A stretch of DNA of 60,000 nt from Nymphaea colorata (Eukaryota > Streptophyta > Magnoliopsida > Nymphaeales > Nymphaeaceae). Within the stretch, counting starts at the first letter, position 1. Each line of letters opens with the position of its first letter. The translations under genes were made by a program, and so were the position numbers. The notes beneath the pieces are model-generated. The model worked only from the letters and a program-made list of their open reading frames with translations. It was not told where the DNA came from and made no database searches. The DNA lies in NCBI RefSeq assembly GCF_008831285.2, contig NC_045147.1, positions 4,366,001 through 4,426,000 on the forward strand, read 5' to 3'. Shown piece after piece: positions 10,601 to 23,292 of the stretch.

Positions 10601-13600
10601 TTGCTCCATAAGACCAGTTCTGGGAAGAGAGGGCTTGTGAGATTCTTTCTCATACCACTGAATATGAAGTTTCTTTTACACCATATCCTAAAGTCTGCTT
10701 TTCTCAGACCATGTCCGGTGGAAATCATTCATTAATTTATATAGCTCAACAAACCAAAAATGTGGAGGTTTAGCAATGTTGGAGACCCTTGTTTGAGGTC
10801 CAAATCTTCATTACAAGCTACATTACAGGGACCCACAATTGCCTGTTGTACAAGTGGTGCTAATGTGAAAATATATTATACTATATAGTTTAACCCAATT
10901 GCACCTTATTCTCTTATACGTGAACGTGTAATCTTCTTTCACACATATATGTGCTCATATGCATGTAAATATGTATGTATGTATGCACTCTTCCATGGGA
11001 ATCCATAAGAGTTACAATAAATAAAATGCTGCAACTATATTCCACTCCCATATGACTACCTAAAAGCTAAATACATAACAGGTTTCCTATGGGATGGGAG
11101 ATTTGCTAGTTCTGCAGTTGTTGGATGATCTTAGTTATGGTTTACGTCTTGCTACTTGAACAAGTTTGCCATGTCGAAGAATAACAAAATTGTCAGGAAC
11201 AATTTTATTTCCATGCTAATTTTGTTTCTTTGTGCATGTTCATTCTGGGAGAATTTGCAACTGAGGCTTACAAAGTTTGTTTCAGGTTGAGAAGGCATTT
11301 CGTGAAGGCACTGCCAGGCAGAATGCACATAGCATTTTTGTTTGTTTGGCATTGAAGCTGTTGGAAGATCGTGTTCATGTGGCATGCAAAGAGATTATTG
11401 CCTTTCAGAAGCAAGTAAGAGTCCATTCATTTGTTGACTTCGCAGAAGGTTTCTATCCATTTGGTATCTCATGAACTATTTATTTGGTTTATACAGATCA
11501 AGTTACTTGAAGAAGAAGAGAAAGAAAAGCGTGACAATGAACAAAAGAAGGAGAGGAAAAGAACAAAGGAAAGGGAGAAAAAATTGCGAAGAAAGGAAAA
11601 AATGAGGGGAAGAGAAAAGGAAGTAGATAATAACATTGGTGAAACTGAAGATCATCCCTCTTTTACTGCATCCACAAATAATTCCTTATTGGATGTTGAA
11701 GATGTGTCATCTCACTTCTCTGATTCAGTTGATTCAGTATTGGAAAAAGGAGATGCTGCCCCAACTAATTGCCAGTCTTTTGATGTTAAAGATAGTGACG
11801 TTACCTCAACAGAGAAGAAGAGCTTGCAGGTCTCAGGTATAAATGATGAAATGCTCAACTCCAGAGATGATAATAGTTTCTTGGCATCTGAACAATTAAA
11901 ATTGTCACGAAGGAAGATGAAATTTAGGAAGGAGCCTCTTGTAGATCCTGCATCAAAAAGTTATAGCAGACAGAGTCTTGTGACTGGAAATGAGATCCAT
12001 GATTGTGAATCAAACACAAAAATACATGGTCGTAGAGGAGTCTCCTCCAGAAATATTAATGGAATTCAAAGACAATCAAGATGCCAACTTTCAAAACCCA
12101 GCTTCAGAAGCTATGCTCCGAAAAACAGTGGTCATTTCCAATTTTCTAGCTTTAGGACACATGAACGATATGAAACCCATTCTGGCAGTCGTACCCTTCA
12201 TAATGGATACAGGGTGAAGACAAACCAACTGTCTATTATTAGATCTTGCGGAACTAAACTACAGTCTGATTCATCAGTGGAATGTGGTAGGCCATTGTAT
12301 AATGGTGGTAATTTCCGAGGTGATGGTTTGTCAAGTGATGGTCGTGAACTTTCTAGAGCTAAGGGTGGATCAGGGAATTCTCATACTAGTCGTGGAGTTC
12401 TTCATACCAAAAAAGTGTGGGAACCTTTGGAGTCAAGGAGAAAATTTGCCAAAAGCAACTCAAACTTCATGGTTACTTTACAGGATGCTGATGCTCAGAA
12501 GGATGACAGAAATGAGGATCAGATGCTTTATGGTATGACTGGGAACAAATGCCAGTCAAGTGACTTACCAAAGTCGTCATGTGATGAGAATTCCTCTGAC
12601 GTCTCAGGAATTTCAGCTGAATGTCATTCTGCAGTGAACTCCAAAGACCATCATAACATCAATGGGTTAAGAAGTTCTAGCTTAGAAATGTGTTGCCAAG
12701 GGAATGAAGTTAGAATTGATCCTTCCCATCAGAACATGAAAGCTTCTCATCATACTGAAGCTCTTTCATGCCCAACAAATTTCATTGACGGGATGAATCC
12801 TGCATGTGATCCTTCAACAATCATTTCTTGCTCTGATAGTAGTTCATCATGTCTTAGCGAAGGAGGTTTCAGCACTGCTACTTCATGTGTTCATAATGGA
12901 GAATCCTTGTCTACATCTGATTCCGAAGATGCTAGCCCATCTCAATCAAGAGAAAGTTTAAGTATGTACAACAAGAACTCATCAGATTGTTGCGCAGATA
13001 TGATTTCATCTAGTTGTTTGCCTGATGTTAGTACCGCAACATCGGCCCTGGTTGATTCTAATCCTGGGTTCTCAGCTAAAGAGCAAACCAAAGTTTGTTA
13101 TCCTGAAGGCAATGGGATGGGAGTGTGGACTAATCAAAGGATGGCTGATATGGAACCTTTGCAAAACATGCACACAGTGCCTAGTCAGGGCATTCATTTT
13201 CCTGGATTTCCTGCTCATGGTGTGGGCTACTATCAGACAGCTACTGCATGGCCAGCTGCGTCAACCAATGGTCTAATGCCATTTCCTCAACCTGATCGCT
13301 TCCTAGTATCCCAACCCCTGGGTTTCGGTTTACAAACTAATGGATCGTCTCGCTTCTGCATGACATATGGAGCCTATCAAACCCTGCCTCCTGCATTAAA
13401 TGCTGGCCAGCTTCCGCTTTATCCATTTAAAACTAGCATGGACTTAAGAGAACATAGCAGGCCATCAAAACCAGTGATTTATGAAGCAAATGATGTATGG
13501 TTGTCCTCTGAATCCAATGCACTTCCAATGGTGAATAATCATTTTGGAATACCCTTTCACAAAAGTCATAGCCATATTGGACCAGAGCATTTTTCACATT

Positions 13601-13863
13601 TACAAGATGGAAAAGTAGGGAACTTCACATCACATGATGAACGAACATTTTCCCTCTTCCACTTTGGTAGCTCAACAGAGAGGCCTGCTGGATTCCCTGT
13701 GAAGCCAGCCCCTTTAAAAGAGGAAGTTATTGGTGACTTGAGATCTTGTTCTCAGATTTCTCCTCCTATTCAATCTGGTGTTGCACAAACAAAGGAGGAA
13801 GGAAAGGTTGAAGAATATAGCCTATTTGCAGCAAGCAAAGGGAGTCGGTTTGCATTTTTTTGA
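4686..13863 (+). CDS. Large conserved plant protein, NST1-like, function unknown (8 exons, 1296 aa)
   Basis: Exons: 4686-4808, 5555-5920, 6018-6277, 6576-6717, 6995-7366, 7506-7637, 11286-11414 and 11497-13863 (TGA 13861-13863). All introns are GT-AG and all phases close, giving 1296 codons plus stop. The start MPGITQKNAQLG is the first ATG in frame with exon 2 (FWSELSPVSRHKL). Visible features: a CSRC pair at residues 72-75; an FCRDC pair at 257-260 followed by C283 and C288, possibly a metal site; an acidic stretch near 410-430; a very basic coiled coil from about 509 to 550; and then a long Ser-rich, low-complexity tail ending in YSLFAASKGSRFAFF. From memory, plant proteins with this N-terminal block are annotated 'stress response protein NST1-like', and the label carries no tested function. 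Intron 6 (7638-11285) is unusually long. No signal peptide or membrane segment is visible; a nuclear or cytosolic location is inference. Confidence 0.9.
7638..11285 (+). other. Intron 6 of gene 1 (3648 bp)
   Basis: Donor acag|gtgggt at 7638 and acceptor tttcag at 11285. It contains a (CA)n run at about 8310-8338, an AT-rich block of A/T homopolymers at about 8400-8700, a (GA)n run at 8772-8791 and a G12 run at 8818-8829. I recognise no transposase or gene fragment. The block near 8690-8745 resembles sequence near 57060-57118 (see findings), which suggests a shared small element. Confidence 0.75.
8772..8829. repeat. (GA)n and poly-G tract in intron 6
   Basis: About ten GA repeats at 8772-8791 are followed by a purine-rich stretch and twelve consecutive Gs at 8818-8829. 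The whole stretch is purine-only apart from a few bases. Confidence 0.9.
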
Positions 13864-15540
13864 TTGCTCCCTTAGATTTTGAAAATGTTTTGCTTCAGCA
13901 AGAACAGACCTCCGAGGTCCTCCATTGTGGGCATGCTGCAACCTGTAATTAGGTACAGTATAGTCTATACATTCTAAGATATTGAGTCTTTGTTTTCCAT
14001 TTGATTGCTATTCAAATTTTTATTGTTTTTGACTGTAAAAATACTGCGAGGTTCTTAATGCTTTTTCCTGTATGAGGTGAGATTTCCAGTCAATGAAATA
14101 TTTTTTGATATTTAAGTTGCAAAAATTGGTATCCTTCATTCAACTATGCATTGTATTTGCTTTGCTTGTTGAAGATATCTGAAGAGGCAACGAACTTGGT
14201 GATATCCAAAGACCAACTTATCTTGTTTCAAACTGGAAACTGTTAATGGTTGTCTGGTTAGATCGACCATGAAGATGCATCGAATTGTGCTACCATTAGC
14301 TTCAAGTCAAATAAATTATTGAAACTGTTTATGGGAGTGTTATTTTCTGATATCGGGTAGCATTTCAATTTGCAAAAGATCTGTTACTTCAGGTTGACAA
14401 ACTGAACGACCATCAGAAAACATGTTGATTCATGCGGCACAAGATGTCAAAAATATTGAAGTCTTGGGGTTTATCCACATCGTCATCTCGAATTAAGGCT
14501 AGAGCTAGAGGGAGCACCATCTCAAAGTGTGTTCAGAATCGCTCCACTTGAGAAACAAGCTCTTTCTATAAAACCGTGTAAACTTTTTCATAAGAGTTCA
14601 GATTCCAGAGCTTTAGCTCACGAGTCGTCCACTTCGTGACTAGGCCCAATGCACATGATCGTTAATGCTGGAAAAGAATGTGCATATTGGCCAGGAGACG
14701 AGCTGATTGCCAGTTGCTCCACTGCTGTGTTGTGTTGAGCTGTTGGTTATGAAATCAAGTTTGAGCTTGTTGAAAATGAGTGGTCATAAGATTATGTTTT
14801 GGCAACCTAGACGGTTCATCAATAGATTATGCTTCTTAAGTTTTAATTTTGTGATTCCATCCACAGTTCTCTGTGGTTGTTATATGTGTTCTTCCAGCAT
14901 TTTCTGATGACTGAAACCACTCGTATGGTGGGGGGAAGACATTGAACATCAAATCTTTTGATCTTACAGTATGTAACTGTACAGTACAAAGGGTTACCAG
15001 TTGGACGACACTCTAAAACTCTTTGAAAGTCAAGGTTCCCTGAAACCCAGGTACTTTTATTTCGACCAGCAGAATGAGGCTTCACTTTTCATAGTTATTT
15101 TTCCCAAGTTGGGTCCTTTGAGCATCTTACGTTTGAAGGCGACTTTATTGTAGCCCGTAGGCAACTGAAAGATCCTGGGATTAAGACCCAGAAGGCTTTT
15201 GCTGTTCCTGATTTCAAGTGTTTTATAAGCCTCTGCTTTGGTAGAGCAAGGAACATTGTGCCGTTGATGTCACAAATCTATTCATGGGTCTCGTTGCGCG
15301 GTGTTTGGATGACATGAAACTGGCTTTCCAGTTTTAGGTTCTCAAACTCATGGAAACTAGATTTTGAAATGAAACTTAATTTATTTGCTTGTGCAGTTTT
15401 AACCTGTCTTCCACATTGAGCCCATTAATTGAAAAAAGAAAAACAACACGGTGACTCCGGTGAGCCCATTAATTGGATGCTGTTGAACCTTACTGGGTCC
15501 CTATATGTGGACCAGTGATGTATCATACTACAAACTCTAT
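13864..15540 (+). other. 3' flank of gene 1, UTR and intergenic sequence
   Basis: The first few hundred bases after the stop are T-rich, as expected for a 3' UTR. aataaa occurs at about 14309 (gtcaaataaatt), a possible poly(A) signal. Beyond that I see no gene, RNA or mobile-element signature. Small ORFs at 14707-15085 have no recognisable content. Confidence 0.4.
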
Positions 15541-15559
15541 CCCTTCCAAAGCAAACCTG

Positions 15560-15638
15560 CTGGGAGTATTCCTCCCAGAATATTATTAACAAAAAACTGG
15601 CTGGGAGTATTCCTCCCAGAATATTATTAACAAAAAAA
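15560..15638. repeat. 41-bp tandem duplication carrying a small hairpin
   Basis: The unit beginning ctgggagtattcctcccag occurs at 15560 and again at 15601, each followed by aatattattaacaaaaaa. Each copy has a perfect 7-bp inverted repeat (ctgggag / ctcccag) around tattc. The two copies are almost identical, so the duplication is recent. Confidence 0.92.
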
Positions 15639-18600
15639 TGGTGTGAAATCTGTACAAAAAAAAAAATACAAAAGAAGGGAAACTAGCTTCTGTACTCAGT
15701 CGATACGAAGGAGATGCAGAAGGGTGGTCCCATTCTCACGTATTCCAGGTGAACAGGAGGTTAACAACCTATTACCTAGAAATGAGGCCCAAAAGGCCCT
15801 CCATCCCATATGCCTCCATGGTCCTGGGTTATACTGACATCAACTATGGCAGCAGTGCAACTTAGGTGCTGCACCCTACCACTGCAATGCGAGGTATAGC
15901 CATCCATGAGAATCTAACTAGATAACTGTTTTTCCACAAGTCCCTAGCTCGACTAGCAACACTATGGCCCTTGAGACCATTCTCTAACTGTACTCAATTG
16001 CATTTTCATACACAACACTTTTAAAGTATTCCTGTTACAACACTTTATACTTCTCCCTACGCACATCTGAACTGCCATTTCCTGTCCACTACCAAGTGAA
16101 GATCGGCCAGACCAATGCAAGCCAGAGAACATGGTAACTAGCTGGCTGACTGCCAAGAAGTCAGGTTGGAGGGAGGCTTTTCTGTCCCGACCTCAACAGA
16201 TTTGTCCTACTTCAGTTCAGATTCCATCTCAGATAGATTTGATAGTAACTCAAACGTGAGCTCAAATAGCTTTGGGTTCTACAATTTACATGTAAAAATG
16301 GTGGGCACTTAGCTGCTGGAAGCTGATCTCTATTTTAAGGATGGAAATAGCCTCGTTATTTTAAATGGACAATTCTTCCCCTTATTCAACTAGTTAGAAT
16401 GATTTGGAATAAGAGAGATGTCTCTTATGAAATACTCCTCCTGCTCACCTAAGAAGACGGACACATCTCTTGGATAAAAATTTCACTGATGTTTGTGGAG
16501 GGGTTTAATATCCCCAACAGCAAGGTGAAATTATAGATGCATAAAGGACTTTTCGTCCATCCAAGCACAACTTTAAAGTTTAGACATTGATATCTAGATT
16601 TAGATCATGAACATCTTCGATCGGCCTAATTGATTGGTGCCTTGCAATCAATGTTGGTGGCTCAACGTGAGCCCCAAGTTCATTTTACACTATATGTTTC
16701 ATTTTTTCCATGTCGAAGCAATGTCTTCTAAGCAACTTCCAATGTTTAAGATGCTTTATTATCCAACATTTGTTAGGCAAAAGCTTAATAATAGAGAGAC
16801 TAGGACATGCAAGGGTTTGTTGCTCCATGGTGTACTGTGGTTTGTGTGGATTGTTTCAAACGAGCTTAGTTAGTCATGACTAAACACATTGGGAGAGAGG
16901 GAAGATTGTTAACTCCTTTTATAGTGGGAGAGTTAAAGATGCTGTGCATGAAGTCAATTGGTCTCATGATTATGGAAGCTTAGAGAACATTAAGCCTATG
17001 GAGAAGTCTAGGTTTGGGCTGGACTAAAGTTGGCGCTGTTAGCAAAGTGGAGAACTGGTCACATTGTTAGGGACAACATGAGCAAATAACAAGCCGCAAT
17101 ATAGAGAGTGAAATTTGTGGAGTAAAATTTGAGGATGTCCCATACAACAGTGAAGTTTTGCCTTATGAGTGTTGAGGTTGTTCATGTCATGATTCAATTC
17201 TTCTGTGGATGGCTTGCTACAGGTTCATGCCTGATCAGGTGAAGAAGAAAGTAGGATTCTTTCTTTAAGATCAAGTGTGCCCAAAGGCCTTAAGCATGAA
17301 ATTGTCAATGTTATTTACATACTAGTAGTCCTTTCTGGGCCTTTGTTAGAAAAGCATACCACTAAATTGTGTTAATGTGAATTGTGGATAGTGAAATCAT
17401 TGTTTCTAATAAAACTTGCTGAAGGGTAGGCTTCTTATTTCAACTTAAAATAAGTATGCACATAAAAATTAAACAATCGAAAAACAAGAATTACACATAA
17501 GATATTTTATAAATAAAGTATTCCTGCCTCATGGAACCAGACAAAAGTTCGACAATCGCAATTGTAGGATCAAAGTTGTTGAAACAAAACTAGCCTATAT
17601 AATTTGTCACTAAGAGGACATTGGGTGCACCTTCCACCTCCCCTTAGTGCATGGCTTGAGTCATCTAAGTATACTCTTGCAATTTGAGATGAACCTAAAC
17701 TACACACACAAAATTATTCAACTTATTTAGAGTTTTGTCCATGGTACAAGTTTTGGATTGCAAACACCATGATCTTATCTAAAGATTATCACTAAAGTCC
17801 ACCTTTATGCAACATACTTGCACCACCAAATCTCCTATATTTCCTTTTTCAAACTGTTGAATACCTGCCACACCCTGCTTGATATTTGTCCATAGATTTG
17901 GAATAATGCTTACATACAACCATAACAAGGAACTCGTTATGACTATAATACTGTGTGCAGTTAACAATCCTTGTAGCAAACGTGCTCATCTTGCAAAGTA
18001 TTTGAACACACCCCGAAACAATATATGGTCCTGCCTCCAAATCAATGCCAGGATTTGGCTATATCTCTAGAACCATATCATGCCAGCTTTTTCTGTACCT
18101 TGTCAAACTCTTTATTTAGAAAAATCTACTAAACATTTGACAATTTATTTAGCTCAGCAGGAAGGAGCCCCAAGGGCGAGCATAAGGACTTCAACAAAAA
18201 GTTCATTCAATGATCTCTTGTACATTTAGGAGCTATCCTTCCCTTAATGGAAAGGTTGTAACAAGTAGCCAATGATAAAAACCCCTCCCTAAACACACTA
18301 TCTTAGAGACACTTCATCTCCCAATTTTCCAATCAAAATTTTACATGCATCAACCTTCAATGCACCAAACCAATTCGACTTCCTTCCATCTACATTTGAA
18401 CCCTCTCCAAAATCAAGATGTAGTAAGGGATGAAAGAAACAAACTCATAAGTTGCTGAAATTAAGGTAGATTTTTGTAATAACCTTCTCCCATACAACAG
18501 CAAACAATATTATTTGCCAAGGCTCATGTCATGCCCATTAACTAGTTTGTTGTTGCTAAACATACTTTTAGCAACGGCCCATATCTTAATGATTGTTAAT

Positions 18601-18776
18601 GGCTGCCCTAGCCATAACCCTTGTACCAAAAACTCATAGGGCAATTCTAGAGCCATTGCAAAAAATTTACTAGGCATGGTTGCAATCTTTGTTTGCTATA
18701 TTTTGGCTATAGCCTAAATACACATTGGCTGCACCGAAAACCATGACCAATAATGGTATGAGGTACCCTCTCACAA

Positions 18777-18803
18777 TACACACACACACACACACACACA
18801 CAT
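18777..18803. repeat. (CA)n microsatellite
   Basis: About 13 consecutive CA repeats in intergenic DNA, followed by tataataa. Confidence 0.95.
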
Positions 18804-21580
18804 ATAATAAAATGAAAAAAGTTTTCACAAATTAAAAATTTATGAATAAAAAACTATCTAGTAATTTGCCTAGTTATATAAAATGTATATTGAACCAAAA
18901 AAAATTTATAAAATATCCAGCTTTTACAAATTAAATTTTTTGTTGGATTGATCAAAGTCAAAGGCTGGTCTTGTTGATCTGGTATCCTTTCAGCCTTTTA
19001 TCTTCATCTACTCAAATTCATGCATATATACATGCCCATCAACATTGAGAACCATGAAAAAAATGCAACTTGAATAGAAAAATTTTACCGGCCAGTCTAT
19101 CTAATTTTATTCTTCCATATGAAGTAAAACATGTCTCTAAGTATTTTCATATGTCTTTCTTTTCTTATCAATGCTCTTAAGAAACATGCTATCAATTGCA
19201 TTGAATTGCATTAATATGCTTTTGTAACTTCTTGAGCGATCTATGTTTTTCTGTAGAAATTTTATTACATGCTCAAATTCTAAAATTTGATACAGATATG
19301 CCTTTACTCTTGTGCAAGATCCAACAAATGATACTTGACAATATTGAGACACAAAACATATATTTCCACCACCTTTGCTTCCATCTTTTATGACCAGTTG
19401 AATTCCTTTCCACAATGGTTACTCTTCACTTGCATATACCGCACCTAGTTGTGAGCCACTGTTTGATGTGTATTTGTAATGTTTATACTAAATAGAGAAG
19501 ATCCTATTGATGGAGATTCTAAAGAAACATATTTCCTTTCCCCTTATCTGTCATCTTATTACCTTTAAAACTGAAAATTCAAATTCAACAACATTGCAAT
19601 TATGCAATATAAAACTGTAACAATGTTACAATTCTACATTATAGAATGTAAAATACAATGTTAAAAACTTTAAACATTAGACACCCATTACACGTTATAA
19701 CAACAGTAACAGTGTATTATTAGTCTATTATACTGTATTATAAGTTTCATAATCACGATTGGCGGAATGACAAAGCCTCGAGCCTTTCTCTTTCAAACTA
19801 ATAGCACTAGGTGCAAGAAGCACCATATGCTGTCTGCAGCAAACAAAGAAGGAAGACATGAATATTGTTTACATGGTATATTCTTTTATACATTAGAAAG
19901 AATGAATATTAATTAAATTGCAAATTGATTTAGTAAAAAAAAGGAACATCATACTCAGTTACACATAGCACAGTCATAGAGACCGACCAAAAATGACCAG
20001 GTGAAACAGTAAAACCAGTCCTGAAAATTTAAAAAAAAATATATTAACATCTATAAAGATCAAAACATAGGCTAGCCAAAACTGTTAACTAAAAAAAAAA
20101 AACTAGAACAGCTAGAGCAAACTATGGTTCTTTCTAAATAATCAAAAAATAAAATGCACGCTAAACATTCATAAAAATCAAAGCATAGGTTAGCCAAAAA
20201 CATTAAGTAAATAAAAATATGCAATGATCATATCAATCCATGATTTTGTGGGAAACATCACCAATCTTTATGAGGAAGTTTGATAAGGAATTAGATTTTG
20301 CAAATATGATTTAATAGTAAAGCACAAATAACACTGAATAAATGAGAAAAAAAAGCCCTAATTTTTTTGTGTAGGTCCTTGTCAGAGAAAGATGACCTTA
20401 CTAGAGGTGTTGCCGATGGACTTCTCACCTGATGGTTTGGATCCAAATGTGTTTCTACAATGAATTTGTTCTGAACCACCAAAATCACAGTTTTTTCTCC
20501 AATTACCCCTAAAATGTATACAATTTGAGACATCAATTCTTTACATTAAAGCAATGCAAAACATGAGATTTAAGCATTAATTTAAAGAATAAATACATAA
20601 AAATAGTGCATTTTATGCATCATCACCAACTTTTAAAATGATAAAAATCACCACATATATAAGTCTCTTCGTGTGTTATTGAAGCCATTGTTGCCCTAGC
20701 CACCTGTACAAACTTCTTTAAGTAGTGCACCTGGCCCTACCATAACTCCCTAGTATCATCATATTGAAATCTTGGATGCACAGGCTTCACTTTTTACTTG
20801 TGCCCCCAGCCGACTTCCTAAACTACAATGTAACCATTTATACAACCACACTTAAGTAAATATCTTCTCTTGCCCTGGTCCATCTCCCAAAATTACAAGG
20901 TTCCCAAACAAGTGCCTAGTTTCAGGATCCTTTCTACTACCCTCCCACCAGGAAAGATTATTAGAAATGCCCTTGACGAACAATCAAAATTACAAGATTG
21001 CGACCAATCTCTAGCTTTCATGGCTTCCTTCTCTTCAGACAAGCTTAAAAGAGGATTTATCTACTCTTCTCAATCAAAAGCTTTGCGATAGGCTTATAGG
21101 AAACATCCAACTTTGCCCTCAATTTTTTGTTAAAATTACAAATCTGCATCTATTACATGATAAACTGGGTTTAATGAACTTAAAATACCTTCATTTGAAA
21201 ACCTAATGCTTTTCTTCCACAAAAAATTATCAATGGGATCACACCCCCACCAGTTCATTATTTGAACTTCTTCTATACTTGCAAATCAGTTCAAAACTAT
21301 GAAACTAACCCTCACTGAAACTGCCCAACAACTTTTCCCAATCTTCTCCTAGGCCCAAATTGATAGAATCTTGTTTCGTAGCATTTTAATTTGCAAATCT
21401 ATACTAAAAAAATAGTCTAGATCAATGGGACGATTCTTGGACCCAAATCCAGACTTGCTCAGCTTTGCAGGCTGGGTTTGGACATTAAATCCTAGAAATC
21501 TAGGTCCAAGATCCAAAAGAGTGGTCAAAAGGTGTGCCCCACTTTTTGACTTTTGGTGGGGCGCCAAATAATGTGCCAAC

Positions 21581-21624
21581 TCTCTCTCTCTCTCTCCCTC
21601 CTCCCACCCCCCCCCCCCCACCCC
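21581..21624. repeat. (CT)n and poly-C tract
   Basis: A run of TC dinucleotides passes into ccctcctcccacc and then a run of about 13 Cs. The strand is entirely pyrimidine apart from single A residues. Confidence 0.9.
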
Positions 21625-22085
21625 TTTTCAATTCTTTATCATTTTTTTTCTTTTTTCTTCCTCACCAACTCATCATTGCATAGGTGGTGCCATCCCATTG
21701 AAACATATTCTCTCATGCTTGGTGTCATGCTTCTTACGTATGTGTCATTTTGCTAAAAATTTTCACATACAAATAAACTTTTTTCATTAGGCCACACACA
21801 ATCCTCATTCTATTAGCTAGGCCTGGCACATGCTTTTTCTGATGAGTGCCCCCACATGGACCAATCAAAATGGCCAACCAAGGCCTCCCCATGCCTATAG
21901 ATAAACTCCAAGGGGGGCTTTTTCTCCCATTAAATCCCATGCCTCTTCAGCTCCCTCCTGCTCAATCATTCCTCCATTCTCTTCCTCTCTCTCTCTCTTC
22001 CTTGCCACCACTTTGGTGGTGGCTCCACCCAAATTTCTGCCATTGCTAGAATCCTACTCCACATACTGTTCTCCTTTCCCAGGAG

Positions 22086-22165
22086 AGTCTCTTCTTTCTT
22101 TTCTTTTGTTTCTTCAAAGTTTCTAAGTCTCTTCTTTCTTTTCTTTTGTTCCTTCAAAGTTGTAT
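22086..22165. repeat. 40-bp tandem duplication, pyrimidine-rich
   Basis: The unit agtctcttctttcttttctt followed by ttgtt(t/c)cttcaaagtt occurs at 22086 and 22126. The copies differ by about one base in the shared part. Confidence 0.9.
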
Positions 22166-22174
22166 GCTTTAGCT

Positions 22175-22976
22175 TGGGTTTTCGGAGCCTTTACCGGGGT
22201 AACCAATCTAAGGGCTATCTTTATTCTTGATGCATTCTGTTTTAGCTTAAACATTTTCTTCATTCTAAATGCGGTGTAGTGCTTGAAAAATGTTGAAAAT
22301 TTGATGTTTCAAGATTTTGAGAAAGTTTTGAAGAATCATTTGAGAGTGTAAAACATTTTGATTTGAGAGATATTGAATTGAGAAATCTTTACAAATATCC
22401 ATTGAAAACCTTTGGAGATTACTTGTTGAAGTCATTTTAGTGTTCTCTTACGACTTTAGGCAGGTTTGAGATTTTGCTCTAATTTGGTTATTACCTAGTT
22501 AGAGTTCCATCTCATCTTGCTTAAGTTCTTTTAGAAATGTGCATGTGATCATTTGTGATGTTAAGTGAATGTGAATGTATGAAAGCATTGATCCTACATG
22601 ATTAGAAGGAAATCATTCATTCCTACCATGACATTCATCTAGAAGCATTTCTACCATCACATATATCTAATTTTCTCATTTTTATTTATAAAATTGTCAA
22701 GTATTTTTATGAAAGAAAAGTTTCTAAAAATAGAATGAGGTTATAAACCATGAAGCATGATTTCAATATTGGGTCATTACTTGATTTTTTGTTTTGGTGA
22801 AGCCAACAAATAAGAAATTAAAACCTTAAATCATGGGAGACAATATTTAAAAGAATGGAAAAGATGAAATGCTTTAATATGAGAGTAATAGGAAAAAGAA
22901 AGAGATTTTAAATATCACCAAATAGAAGATTTAAAAGATAGAGAGATATGTATACATATACATATTTATATACATA

Positions 22977-23010
<34 letters not shown>

Positions 23011-23200
23011 AAAACTTTGTGGAAAGGAAGTATCAAATCAAATGGAGAGGGAGAAGAAGATTTTAGAAAAGAGAGAAAGAGAGACATTTTAGAGAAAATG
23101 AGATTTTTAGAGAAAATGAGACTCTAGAGAGAGAGAGACGTATATATATTCATATGTATGTATATGATAATTTATAAAAGAATGTGGTAGGGGCGTGCAT
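22175..23200. repeat. Dispersed ~1-kb repeat, copy 1
   Basis: From the gcctttaccgggg motif (about 22189) to ataaaagaatgtg (about 23187), the sequence runs parallel to 39560-40540 in the same orientation. Shared blocks include agaaagttttgaagaatcat with gagagtgtaaaacattttga, then cttacgactttaggcaggtt (copy 2 cttaagactttaagtaggtt), ctacctagttagag-like text, catctcatcttgcttaagtt and agggagaagaa. Both copies carry an expanded tetra- or dinucleotide run at the same place (TATG here, AC/ATAC/AT in copy 2). It looks like part of a retrotransposon non-coding region or LTR, but no terminal TG/CA or primer-binding site is clear. Confidence 0.82.
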
Positions 23201-23292
23201 CTCCGCTTAAGCATATTGCCTTCCTCAAAATTCCCCTAGAATGGGCACTGGGAGACTTCATCATGCAAATGAGGGACAACCACACACCACTT

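Larger units (their letters stand above)
15640..22070. other. Intergenic, no gene recognised
   Basis: AT-rich DNA with only short, unrecognisable ORFs on both strands. It holds a (CA)n run at about 18777-18803 and a (CT)n plus poly-C tract at about 21581-21624. I found no transposase, reverse transcriptase, tRNA or paired terminal repeat here. Old, unrecognisable transposon DNA is likely but not shown. Confidence 0.45.
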
